From Euryarchaeota archaeon UBA256 (GTDB lineage Archaea; Thermoplasmatota; Poseidoniia; Poseidoniales; Poseidoniaceae), in assembly GCA_002494645.1 (NCBI GenBank), contig DACE01000021.1, positions 21,489 to 38,837 of the forward strand: a stretch of 17,349 bases of DNA, given 5' to 3'. The first letter of the stretch is position 1, and every line of letters begins with the position of its first letter. Shown piece after piece: positions 7,496-14,580 of this stretch. Under the pieces are notes generated by a model. It was not told the origin of the DNA. It saw only the letters and a list, made by a program, of their open reading frames with translations, and made no database searches. Position numbers and translations under genes: made by a program.

Positions 7496-7714
7496 TCAAT
7501 GCATTTCATCAAGTCGGTCAAGAGCCAATTCCAACTCTTCAAGCAAACTGCGAACCCGTTCAAGGAGTGCCTTTCGCTCTCGGCTAGAACGAGCTTCTGG
7601 CAACCATTCCAACAATCGCCTGACGTCGCGAGCATCTCGGTCCACCGTCCATTTCAGGACATTTTCGAGAACGGGATCTTCAGCCGGGAGAAGTCGTTCC
7701 GTCATGTGGGTCAC
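7496..7714 (-). CDS. Small helical protein of unknown function
   Basis: A 72-residue, very charged, all-helical protein, rich in Leu, Glu and Arg (for example RKALLERVRSLLEELELALDRL near the end). It is probably a helical hairpin or short coiled coil. I know no family for it. It is taken as real because it fits between two genes of the operon. It begins 35 bases inside the 3' end of the upstream gene in another frame, behind GGAGGG. Its TGA merges with the mobA-like gene's ribosome site (TGAGGGG). The start is GTG 7714 with the ribosome site 3 bases away, or ATG 7705 with it 12 bases away, and the sequence does not decide between them. Confidence 0.68.
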   Translation of the reverse strand: MTHMTERLLPAEDPVLENVLKWTVDRDARDVRRLLEWLPEARSSRERKALLERVRSLLEELELALDRLDEMH

Positions 7715-8354
7715 TTCCCTCCGCTCTCAATGAATCCTCCGCTTGAAGGATATGGCTTCGAATTCGCTCAAACATCTCTCCTCCAGCCGGGGCTGTTTTG
7801 ATGAGTTGTTCGCAGGAACCGACTGAACCTTTTCGTAACGAGAGGAAAAGGACACAATATTGGTGCCAGTGGTCACTTTGGTCGGCGGCGGCAATCAACC
7901 ATTCATCCGAGGGCGCGGGATGACCCGCTCTGGTAATTTCTTCTGCAACTTCCAGAACAACCATCAAGGCTTCTTGCCGCTGAAGCAAGTGAATAAACGC
8001 CATCCACGGGTCTTCACCCAAATCCTCGGGAGAAAGGTTTGCGAGAAGCAACCCAGCCATGCTCAAATCTTCCCGACCGTGCCGTTTCCAAAGCGCCGGG
8101 ATCATTTTGGCGAGAAGGCGACGTTTGGGAATGGCGGTCAGCATCCATGAACTCAACTGCCTCAAATCAGGTAAAGGCGTCCCGATGTGAAACGAAAACC
8201 CCCCGTCTCCAGTGGTAATGTCCGTCCGCGGCTTATTGGTAAAATCCGGCACGCATTGTTTGTATGCAGTTAACAAAAATTTCAGAGTGCGGCGTTTGCT
8301 GTTTAATGAGCGGCCTGATTGCTGCTCCAACCAATCGTCAAGGCGCGGATTCAA
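7680..8354 (-). CDS. Helical-repeat protein, possibly related to AlkD-type DNA glycosylases
   Basis: A 224-residue, mostly helical protein. The middle part (LLAKMIPALWKRHGREDLSMAGLLLANL, then DPWMAFIHLLQ, then HWHQYCVLFLSLRKG) resembles the HEAT-like repeats of AlkD/DNA-alkylation-repair proteins: L-W-x-x-G-x-x-E-x-x-x-x-A-x-x-L-L, W-x-x-x-V/L and S-x-x-W-x-x-x-x-x-L. The aromatic and acidic residues that AlkD uses on the lesion are not clearly present, so the likeness may be only structural. The start is TTG 8354, overlapping the upstream stop as TTGA. AAGGTGA (8361-8367 on this strand) lies 6 bases away and decides this start. It is the second gene of the minus-strand operon. Confidence 0.75.
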   Translation of the reverse strand: MNPRLDDWLEQQSGRSLNSKRRTLKFLLTAYKQCVPDFTNKPRTDITTGDGGFSFHIGTPLPDLRQLSSWMLTAIPKRRLLAKMIPALWKRHGREDLSMAGLLLANLSPEDLGEDPWMAFIHLLQRQEALMVVLEVAEEITRAGHPAPSDEWLIAAADQSDHWHQYCVLFLSLRKGSVGSCEQLIKTAPAGGEMFERIRSHILQAEDSLRAEGSDPHDGTTSPG

Positions 8355-8851
8355 TTTGAGTCACCTTCGTTGGCTTTCTTGCGAAATGAATCAAACAAGT
8401 CACCAACCAACCCAACCGAATCCCGAAGTGTGTCCATCAACGTATCAATCATCGCTTTATCGTCGTACTTTTCTTTGACCATCTCGCGTAATTCTCGCTC
8501 GATTTCAGCATGTTGGGCATCATCGATATCAAATTGAGAGCGAAGATGAGCAAGAACCCTAAATTCGTCTTTTGATAGTGAGGCATTGACGATGGCAACT
8601 TCGAAGACTTTGGTGTAGATGGTGCGCATGTCTTTGGGTGAAATTGATTCACCAGTTCTTGAATCGAGGCCCGCTTGGATTGACTCGTAAATGTAGGCAG
8701 GCTCGTCGGAATCAAGGTTGAGGACGCTGGCTAATTTGATGATTAACCGCTTTTCTTCACGCGTGAGCACGCCGTCGATGAGCATGACCTCTACGGTAGA
8801 CCTGAAAACATCCAAGGCTCCGAGTGTTGCGGCCGACACATTAGAATCCAA
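8351..8851 (-). CDS. TerB-like protein with two tandem helical repeats
   Basis: A 166-residue acidic helical protein. Two related segments, about 19-50 (VEVMLIDGVLTREEKRLI, then LNLD) and 82-113 (FEVAIVNASLSKDEFRVL, then FDID), follow the pattern x-EV-x(6)-L-[ST]-x-[ED]-E-x(3)-[IL], ending in an [FL]-x-[ILD]-D turn. This is the TerB / tellurite-resistance-like fold, whose acidic helices may bind metal ions in some members. The role here is unknown. It is the first gene of the minus-strand operon. The start is TTG 8851, the only usable codon after an in-frame stop, with GGAGG just 2 bases upstream. GTG 8839 is an alternative. It is divergent from dnaG across a 200-base region. Confidence 0.74.
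   Translation of the reverse strand: MDSNVSAATLGALDVFRSTVEVMLIDGVLTREEKRLIIKLASVLNLDSDEPAYIYESIQAGLDSRTGESISPKDMRTIYTKVFEVAIVNASLSKDEFRVLAHLRSQFDIDDAQHAEIERELREMVKEKYDDKAMIDTLMDTLRDSVGLVGDLFDSFRKKANEGDSN
8361..8367 (-). promoter_or_regulatory. Shine-Dalgarno that supports a TTG start at 8354
   Basis: On the minus strand AAGGTGA is placed 6 bases before TTG 8354, inside the coding end of the TerB-like gene. It is the same GGTGA class of site seen before 66 and 14581. It indicates translational coupling of the two genes and favours the uncommon TTG start over internal ATGs. Confidence 0.6.
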
Positions 8852-8961
8852 GACCTCCGACTTCTTGAAGAAACCGTATGGAAAATCCTATCTTCAAGGG
8901 TGAATGCTCCCACAGGGTTGAAAAGGGCTCAGCAGGTGGGAGGCATGTTCACATTCACTTT

Positions 8962-9012
8962 CACCCGTTCGTCGGGTGGTTGCAATGAAGCCTTTGAGCA
9001 CGGTTCAAAGGC
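8962..9012 (+). promoter_or_regulatory. Two perfect hairpins in the dnaG leader
   Basis: The 200-base gap between the TerB-like gene and dnaG holds two adjacent perfect stems. The first is CACCCG (8962-8967) with CGGGTG (8973-8978) around a 5-base loop. The second is GCCTTTGA (8990-8997) with TCAAAGGC (9005-9012) around a 7-base loop. A short third stem, CTTG-CGAG-CAAG, ends against the ribosome site at 9038. Neither large stem is followed by a T-run, so they are not ordinary terminators. They would form in the 5' untranslated region if transcription starts upstream of 8960. The rest of the gap shows no gene and no clear TATA element. Confidence 0.55.
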
Positions 9013-9037
9013 CATTCAAAAGGGTGCTTGCGAGCAA

Positions 9038-9044
9038 GAGGAGG
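9038..9044 (+). promoter_or_regulatory. dnaG: Shine-Dalgarno of dnaG, fixing the start at 9052
   Basis: GAGGAGG lies 7 bases before ATG 9052. An in-frame TTG at 9028 lies upstream of this site and would translate through it, so 9052 is preferred. Confidence 0.85.
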
Positions 9045-9051
9045 AATACTC

Positions 9052-10293
9052 ATGAAGAAGAAAAACAATTCAAACCGCGGTGGCGGTAACAAGAGCAAGG
9101 CGATGAAATACCAAATTCGCGCTGATATTAAGGTGAACGGAACGGTCCAACGCAAGGACATCATCGGTGCCATTATGGGGCAAACCGAAGGATTGCTTGG
9201 AGACGACCTCGAGTTGCGAAAGTTGCAACGCACCGCACGAGTCGGACACGTTGATGTTGAAACCGAAACCAAAAACGGTAAGGTGCACGGCGTCATTACC
9301 ATTCCAAGCAGCATGGACAACGTTGAAACCGCGATTATTGCAAGTTCGCTGGAAACCATTGACCGAATCGGTCCGTGCAACGCCATTATCAAAGTCGTTG
9401 AAATCAGTGATATCCGTGCAACAAAGCGTACGGCTGTTGTTGACCGAGCCAAGGAACTACTCCTCACCCTGGTGAATTCAGGAGAGGCAGCATCCAAGAC
9501 CGTGATCGAAGAAGTCCGCTCCGTCCTCACGGTTGGAACCGCAACGAATTTCCACGGCTTGACCTGTGGGCCAAACGTAGAATCCTCGTCTTCGCTGATT
9601 ATCGTCGAAGGCCGTAACGATGTCCGCAATCTATTGAACTGCGGTGTTAAGAACGCTATCAGTGCAGACGGTGCAGGCAACATCAAGCAGGAACTCATTG
9701 ACCTTGCAAACAGCAAGGAAAGTGTCACGGTCGCTATCGACGGAGACCGTGGTGGTGAAATGCTGTTCATGCAATTGTACGACATTATGAAGACCGACCA
9801 TGTCGCACAGGCTCCGGTTGGCCAAGAATGGGAGTTATTGCCCCAAAAGACGGTCACCATGTGCCTCCAGAAGAAAACAGACGCTGCCAAGTTCAAGCAT
9901 CAACTCGACAAGAAGATTGCCGAGGACAATGAAAAATACGGCGGAGACAAAGATTGGGACAAAGACATGGAAAGCGACGCCGATGCAGAGGCTGAAACCG
10001 CTCCTGCGGACATCCAAGAATTGTTTGACATGGCCGATGACATTCCAAAGAACAAGGCCATCATTCGTTTTGCAGACGGCACATATTCCGATCAAATCGG
10101 CCCCTCAAAACTTGAGGAAGCCATGAAGGAAGCCGAGTCTGCAGACGCTGTGATTCTCAACGGCCCTGTGACTGGAAAGGTACTGAATTACATCAATCAG
10201 TCTTCAGCCACCACGGTGATTGGGACCAAAGAAGGCAAGGACTTCGAGTCTCCAGAAGGCGTCAACATTTGGTTGGTCGACATCCACCGTTGA
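9052..10293 (+). CDS. dnaG: Archaeal-type DnaG primase (TOPRIM)
   Basis: 413 residues. Archaeal DnaG is a TOPRIM protein that makes RNA primers and is also a stable part of the archaeal RNA exosome, where it helps select poly(A)-rich substrates. The N-terminal signature GAIMGQTEGLLGDDLELRKLQ matches the family. The TOPRIM core is IIVEGRNDV with catalytic Glu186 and AIDGDRGGE with Asp230 and Asp232, so the metal-binding acidic residues are kept. An acidic, probably disordered linker (about 284-320) separates the core from the C-terminal archaeal domain, which ends GVNIWLVDIHR. The start at 9052 is set by the strong ribosome site at 9038. It begins a plus-strand pair with the membrane protein downstream, although that gene has its own TATA element. 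Confidence 0.96.
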   Translation: MKKKNNSNRGGGNKSKAMKYQIRADIKVNGTVQRKDIIGAIMGQTEGLLGDDLELRKLQRTARVGHVDVETETKNGKVHGVITIPSSMDNVETAIIASSLETIDRIGPCNAIIKVVEISDIRATKRTAVVDRAKELLLTLVNSGEAASKTVIEEVRSVLTVGTATNFHGLTCGPNVESSSSLIIVEGRNDVRNLLNCGVKNAISADGAGNIKQELIDLANSKESVTVAIDGDRGGEMLFMQLYDIMKTDHVAQAPVGQEWELLPQKTVTMCLQKKTDAAKFKHQLDKKIAEDNEKYGGDKDWDKDMESDADAEAETAPADIQELFDMADDIPKNKAIIRFADGTYSDQIGPSKLEEAMKEAESADAVILNGPVTGKVLNYINQSSATTVIGTKEGKDFESPEGVNIWLVDIHR

Positions 10294-10303
10294 AATTCAT
10301 CGG

Positions 10304-10314
10304 TTTGTATAAAT
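10304..10314 (+). promoter_or_regulatory. TATA element for a leaderless mRNA of the proline-rich membrane protein
   Basis: TTTGTATAAAT is centred about 27 bases before ATG 10337, in the 43-base gap after dnaG. Archaeal TATA boxes are centred about 26 bases before the transcription start, so the predicted start falls on the ATG itself. No Shine-Dalgarno precedes this ATG, as expected for a leaderless message. Confidence 0.62.
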
Positions 10315-10336
10315 CGTCTGCGACCTTTCGCCGAAT

Positions 10337-11473
10337 ATGGGCGAAGGTATTGAGGCCGACTGGCCAAGTGACGACATTGTACCCGTTTCCGAGGAAGAAC
10401 CTCACGGCGAGGTTGAACAATCATCTGCTGTTGATGAAGTGACCGCCAGTGAATCCGATGATATGGAACCAGGGGAGTTGCCTGAGCAGACTGAACTCGC
10501 AACGCGTGAATCTTGGACTTTCCCAGTTCGGGCAGCACCTATCTTAGCACTGCAGGGCGAAGAGGTCACAGAATTCCCACTCAGCCAGCACCGCTCAGGC
10601 CACGAATCAACATCCATTGTGATGGACGACGAATTGATGCGAGTTGTTGAAGCCCGCTATGATGCCGATGGAGTGCGTCGATTGAACGTCCGCATGGCCT
10701 TGGTAAAGGAACATATTTCCGGATATTCACACACGCATTTAGATCTCTTTCGCCGCTTGAACCCAGTATGGTTTGCTTCCATTGGTTTCGGATTACTCGC
10801 AGCTACTACGGTTGCTCAAAGCCTCCTTGTTCTCGGAGGGGGGTTGTTCATGTTCGCAGGCATTGCAGGCCTCCTCATGTCCAAATTAGACCTGCACCGG
10901 ATTTCCTTTTCTGACCACGGAGGTCGTCACGATTTCTATCTGTCAGGATGGGGGCAAGAACCCTTCTTGATTCACAACAGCACGGCTTTACTCGGGCCTG
11001 CTTTCGTTGACTTTTTGCGTACTGGAACGCTTGAAACTCAGCACATTGACGCCGTAGTTGATTCCATGGCACAACCGCCTCAACCCGCTCTCGAGGCCAA
11101 AGACCAGTCAAGCGTTTTCTCGCAGGAAATCCCCTTGCTTCCTTCCCCACAAGAACCCGTTACGACACCAATCACCCCGCCCTCCTCCGAAGAGCCAATG
11201 CCTCTGCCGCCACCATCAGAAGCGACTCCATCTCCAGGGCCACCGGTTTCAATGCCCGAACCACTTCCACCCACGCCCCCGACGCCCTCGGTCATTCCAC
11301 CACCGCCTCTGACGCTACCCCCAGCGCCTCTGCCTCAACCCGTAGCATTACCTCCAGCACCTCTGCCGCAACCCGCAGCATTACCTCCAGCACCTCTGCC
11401 GCCGCTGCCACTAACTCCGGCCCCTCGCGCAGCAACGATTGAGGAAGACGCTCTTTGGGACGACTTGAACTGA
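10337..11473 (+). CDS. Two-helix membrane protein with a long proline-rich tail
   Basis: 378 residues with no family I recognise. The order is an acidic, probably disordered N-terminus (1-55), a small folded part (about 60-140), two hydrophobic helices close together (about 143-161 and 163-182, a helical hairpin in the membrane), a polar region with HDFYLSGWG, and a proline-rich tail (about 247-363) ending EEDALWDDLN. The tail has three copies of an 11-residue unit (LPPAPLPQPxA) coded by a 33-base repeat. Both ends would face the same side, probably the cytosol, since there is no signal peptide. Proline tails of this kind usually bind partners or span distance. The TGA stop abuts the stop of the convergent gene as TGATCA. 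An N-terminus behind a TATA element supports ATG 10337. Confidence 0.85.
   Translation: MGEGIEADWPSDDIVPVSEEEPHGEVEQSSAVDEVTASESDDMEPGELPEQTELATRESWTFPVRAAPILALQGEEVTEFPLSQHRSGHESTSIVMDDELMRVVEARYDADGVRRLNVRMALVKEHISGYSHTHLDLFRRLNPVWFASIGFGLLAATTVAQSLLVLGGGLFMFAGIAGLLMSKLDLHRISFSDHGGRHDFYLSGWGQEPFLIHNSTALLGPAFVDFLRTGTLETQHIDAVVDSMAQPPQPALEAKDQSSVFSQEIPLLPSPQEPVTTPITPPSSEEPMPLPPPSEATPSPGPPVSMPEPLPPTPPTPSVIPPPPLTLPPAPLPQPVALPPAPLPQPAALPPAPLPPLPLTPAPRAATIEEDALWDDLN
11315..11413 (+). repeat. Three 33-base tandem repeats coding LPPAPLPQPxA
   Basis: Units at 11315-11347, 11348-11380 and 11381-11413. The second and third are nearly identical at the DNA level over their first two thirds, while the third diverges at its end (LPPAPLPPLPL). 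The unit length is a whole number of codons, so copy changes would lengthen or shorten the proline tail without breaking the frame. Confidence 0.85.
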
Positions 11474-14401
11474 TCAGGCCTTTACGCCACCAGCAGAAGG
11501 CAGCATAACGCTCTTTGATAATCGTTTGATTTCCTTATCGAGTTCTTCCAATGTTGATGGCAACGGCCATTCATCCTTTTCCAGCGGTACATGCTTTCCA
11601 AGTCCGGGGATTCGTTTGAGGGCCTGACCCAAAGCAACGGCATCATCGAGGAAATGGCCTTGAGCGCCACTGTGTCTCGCCTCAAGCCTTCGGCGCATCC
11701 ATCGCTTCAGCGGCGGAATCATGTTGACAAGATGGTTCAAGAGTTCGGCTCTGTGGCCGTCACCCTCATTTCCCTCGGGAAGGAGCCTCAAGGTCAAACG
11801 TAGGAGCCGCGCGACTCGGACATCCCGGGGCGTCACATTGACATGGCCTGCAAGGCCTCGGCGAACGAATTTTACACCTTCTAAACCATCGTTCTTGATG
11901 CGTTCAGCCAGGTCCTTGAGGCCCAATAGCGCGAGGAGTTCTCGCAATGCATCAAGGGATTCTTTTGTTGCTTGACCTGCTAATTCCTTCTCACCAACGA
12001 CCTCGCCTTTGTGCTCTTGAGTTGTTTCGGAGATGATTGGTCGCGTGGCTTCCTCCTCCACGAATTCATCTTCTTCTTGCCTTGCCAACTCCAGGGCCTC
12101 TTGCTGGTCGCGCCATCCACTCCAACGAGTTGCGGACCATTTTTCATCTTCCCAAAATTCGTCATCTGTCAAACCATCTTCGCGAATGATACCATCTTCG
12201 CGAATCTGTACTTCGCTCTCCTTTTGAGGTGGTGGCACCGGAGCAACTTCTGGCTTAAGGCTGGCTTCGATAACAGGTTCAACCTTGACCGCCTCTCCTT
12301 CTTCCTCGGCCACTTCTACTTCTTTGACGAGTGCAGGCGTTTCGTTGTTCAATGGGGCAGCCTCCTCTATCGCCTCTTCAGATTCCTCAACCTGCTCCAT
12401 TGCTTCGAGCATCGCATCATGTGCATCGTCAAGTGGGGATTGAATGGACGGTACATTCGGGGAAGAAAGGGTTTCTTTAACTGGAATGAGCGTAGCGTGC
12501 GTCAATTTGGGTTGCCACAAGACAATGCTGTAGGCTGCATCTTCCACCTCACGTCCCGCAAGGCGAGAGGAATACGCTGGAAGAGAGGCACTCAATTGTT
12601 CAAGCATCTGAGGCTGGCGCATGTCACGCTCAACTTGGAGTCCAAGTTGTACATCATTGCCCCATGGGAGGTGTTGCAGACGCCGCCGCAACACATCGTG
12701 TCCTTCGATAAATGGGCGTGCACGGCTCAATTCGAGTGCGACTTCCATCGGCTCTTTCTCCATCCGAACGAACCACGACTCAACGTTCCATCCTTTGCCT
12801 TCAAGCCCCTGCAGTTCTTGACGGAGGCCTTGGAGAAAACGTGGAGGCAATGGACGAGATTCAGTAGCTTCATCCTCAAAGGACCGGTTCATCTGTAATG
12901 ACGCAATGTATGTCTCAAAGGCCTTGAGGCTCATGGAATCGGTCTGGACTTCTTCTCTCAGGATTCCCTGACGGCGGAAGCCTGCTAATTCCTCTTCCAA
13001 CATAACACGGTGACGTGCGTGGCGACGCGAAACATCATCGAGGTAGGCTTCGGCCTCGCCCATGACCGCTTCATTCACCACCTCCCCACGCAGAAGGTGG
13101 ATTCTCACTTCCTGGTCTTCAACACCATCAAAACTGGTATCCAGTGCTTCAAGCGCTTCAATCAATTCTTTTCGACGATCCCAACGAGGGCGCTCATGTG
13201 TGATCATCTCCAATCCTGTTAACGGGTCATCAAAGATGCGTTGGCGCCATTGGCCAAGATCCAAGCCGGCTTGCTCATAGGTGTCAATCAGAGCCAAACC
13301 GTCCAATTCCAATTCCTTCCACAAAAGGTCGAGTTCATCAACGGCGTCACGCAAGGCTTCAGTCTGATCGAGATGCCCCAAAAAATCCCGTGAAGCCTGC
13401 ACGCGAGAAGGCCACATCGTCTCAAAGCGCGACCACCGTTGTATGAGGCCGAGATGCACGGCCACCGACGAAGCAACATGGTCGTGATTTGTCTCCCACT
13501 CCATCAATTCGCTTGGATGAAGTTCCCCTTCGTGAGGAAAGATGATTCCTTGTTGACGCCAGCGGTCAAGCTGCTCTGAAAGTTCCTTTCTGCGCAGTTC
13601 AAGAGTTTGAGCTAGCGCATTCACTTCATCTCGAATCCCGTTTAATTCCCCCTTCTCGTCCAGAGCGTTGACGTGGTCACACCGCACCTCAAATTCAGTG
13701 GCCAGTGAGCCATCAAAGGGGTGGATGAGTTGACGTATAGCCAAACGAAGGTCTTCCTTTGCATGATGGAATTCCTGCCATTGTTCAACGTGATTCAAGG
13801 CATCGAGCAAGGACATCGATTCGACGGGCCCAACATCGTGACCGCCCTGGGCTAAGAGAGCGCGGCCTTGTTCAATCATGTTTCGCTGTCGTTCTTCATC
13901 ATCAAGAACAGTCTGCAAGTGTCGGAATAACTCATCAAACCGCTCAGGATGTTCAAACAAATTGTAGAGGGGAGTAAGGGCGGAATGACTTGATTCGTCA
14001 AGTCGTCCAAGACGGCGATACAATTCCTCCCACGTTTCACCTAAATCTCGCTCATACCAAGACTGCTTCACCCGATTCAACGGAGGTTCCCACGGAGCGA
14101 CATCGCGCAACGCACGTTCAAAATCACTGTAGAGTTGTTCAACCTGAAAGACATCGTGACTACGACTGGTGTAATCTTCGCCATTGATACGAGTTCCAAC
14201 AGATGTCCGTGAAAGCCAAATCAAACGGTCTTCGATTTCCGAAGCCGTTTCTCGTCGCTCTTCCAGCCATGAAAGCCGCTCACTCCTCCCATTCGGGTCC
14301 TCATTGAGGAAATCGAGCATTGCATCTCGCCTAAACCCAAAACGCTCAAGCGAAGCGAGGCGGTTTTCATACCACACTTCATCCTGCTCTGATGAATCCA
14401 T
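11474..14401 (-). CDS. Giant helical protein with spectrin-like periodicity and an acidic linker
   Basis: About 975 residues, with no family I recognise. Numbered from TTG 14410, residues 1-630 are helical and rich in Leu, Glu, Arg and Trp. A turn motif with a conserved Gly recurs about every 95-100 residues: LLAQGGHDV (Gly190), WRQQGIIF (288), YEQAGLDL (382) and FRRQGILRE (482), with weaker copies near 25 and 540. This recalls spectrin-like bundles. Residues 655-810 are acidic, low in complexity and probably disordered, with a tryptophan patch EFWEDEKWSATRWSGW (751-766). Residues 815-978 form a basic helical domain. There is no signal peptide or membrane helix. I start it at ATG 14401, with GAGG just upstream. 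TTG 14410 has no ribosome site. It is convergent with the proline-rich protein and divergent from the TPR gene, so a structural or tethering role in a shared assembly is plausible but unproven. Confidence 0.85.
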   Translation of the reverse strand: MDSSEQDEVWYENRLASLERFGFRRDAMLDFLNEDPNGRSERLSWLEERRETASEIEDRLIWLSRTSVGTRINGEDYTSRSHDVFQVEQLYSDFERALRDVAPWEPPLNRVKQSWYERDLGETWEELYRRLGRLDESSHSALTPLYNLFEHPERFDELFRHLQTVLDDEERQRNMIEQGRALLAQGGHDVGPVESMSLLDALNHVEQWQEFHHAKEDLRLAIRQLIHPFDGSLATEFEVRCDHVNALDEKGELNGIRDEVNALAQTLELRRKELSEQLDRWRQQGIIFPHEGELHPSELMEWETNHDHVASSVAVHLGLIQRWSRFETMWPSRVQASRDFLGHLDQTEALRDAVDELDLLWKELELDGLALIDTYEQAGLDLGQWRQRIFDDPLTGLEMITHERPRWDRRKELIEALEALDTSFDGVEDQEVRIHLLRGEVVNEAVMGEAEAYLDDVSRRHARHRVMLEEELAGFRRQGILREEVQTDSMSLKAFETYIASLQMNRSFEDEATESRPLPPRFLQGLRQELQGLEGKGWNVESWFVRMEKEPMEVALELSRARPFIEGHDVLRRRLQHLPWGNDVQLGLQVERDMRQPQMLEQLSASLPAYSSRLAGREVEDAAYSIVLWQPKLTHATLIPVKETLSSPNVPSIQSPLDDAHDAMLEAMEQVEESEEAIEEAAPLNNETPALVKEVEVAEEEGEAVKVEPVIEASLKPEVAPVPPPQKESEVQIREDGIIREDGLTDDEFWEDEKWSATRWSGWRDQQEALELARQEEDEFVEEEATRPIISETTQEHKGEVVGEKELAGQATKESLDALRELLALLGLKDLAERIKNDGLEGVKFVRRGLAGHVNVTPRDVRVARLLRLTLRLLPEGNEGDGHRAELLNHLVNMIPPLKRWMRRRLEARHSGAQGHFLDDAVALGQALKRIPGLGKHVPLEKDEWPLPSTLEELDKEIKRLSKSVMLPSAGGVKA
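12173..12205 (-). repeat. Short direct repeat in the acidic linker coding region
   Basis: A 15-base sequence (ACCATCTTCGCGAAT on the plus strand) occurs twice with 3 bases between copies, giving IREDG-I-IREDG in the protein. It is a recent in-frame 18-base duplication in a disordered segment. Confidence 0.75.
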
Positions 14402-14580
14402 CGGCCTCAAGACACTACGGTCACGGGGGGGCTTTCAATATGAACGGTCCTCGTGGGTCAAAAACACAAGTTCCTCTTCGTGCATCAGGGGTGCGGCCGT
14501 GAAAGAAAGGGCCGTAAATAGGCGCCCAAACCAACAATTCAGCCGCAGACCATAAAGGCGCGAAGCGCGGGTGAGGGGCA
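14402..14580 (+). promoter_or_regulatory. Divergent promoter region between the giant helical protein and the TPR gene
   Basis: 179 bases with no convincing gene. It must hold promoters for both directions. Candidate elements are TTCATATTGAAA on the minus strand (about 14433-14444), CGTAAATAGG at about 14513 on the plus strand, and CATAAAGG at 14551-14558, centred about 26 bases before ATG 14581. An inverted repeat, TGCGGCC (14492-14498) with GGCCGTA (14510-14516), lies in the middle. GGTGA at 14570-14574 is the ribosome site for 14581. Individual elements are weak. Confidence 0.4.

Noticed and set aside
8985..9020. GGTTCAAAG, which looks like the T-arm of a tRNA.
   Set aside because: The bases expected after the T-loop (pyrimidine-C) are missing, and no acceptor, D or anticodon arms can be placed. 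It belongs to a simple hairpin instead.
8961..9896. A 311-codon open frame on the minus strand opposite dnaG.
   Set aside because: dnaG is unmistakable on the plus strand. The antisense product is a Ser/Thr/Leu-rich string with no family likeness.
11315..11413. Regularly spaced repeats that could suggest a CRISPR array.
   Set aside because: The units are tandem without spacers and are in frame within a proline-rich coding region.
12011..12898. A 295-codon open frame on the plus strand inside the giant helical gene.
   Set aside because: Its product is Phe/Leu/Arg-rich with no domain pattern, and it lies wholly opposite a gene with coherent helical repeats and a ribosome site. It is a by-product of the other strand's codon use.
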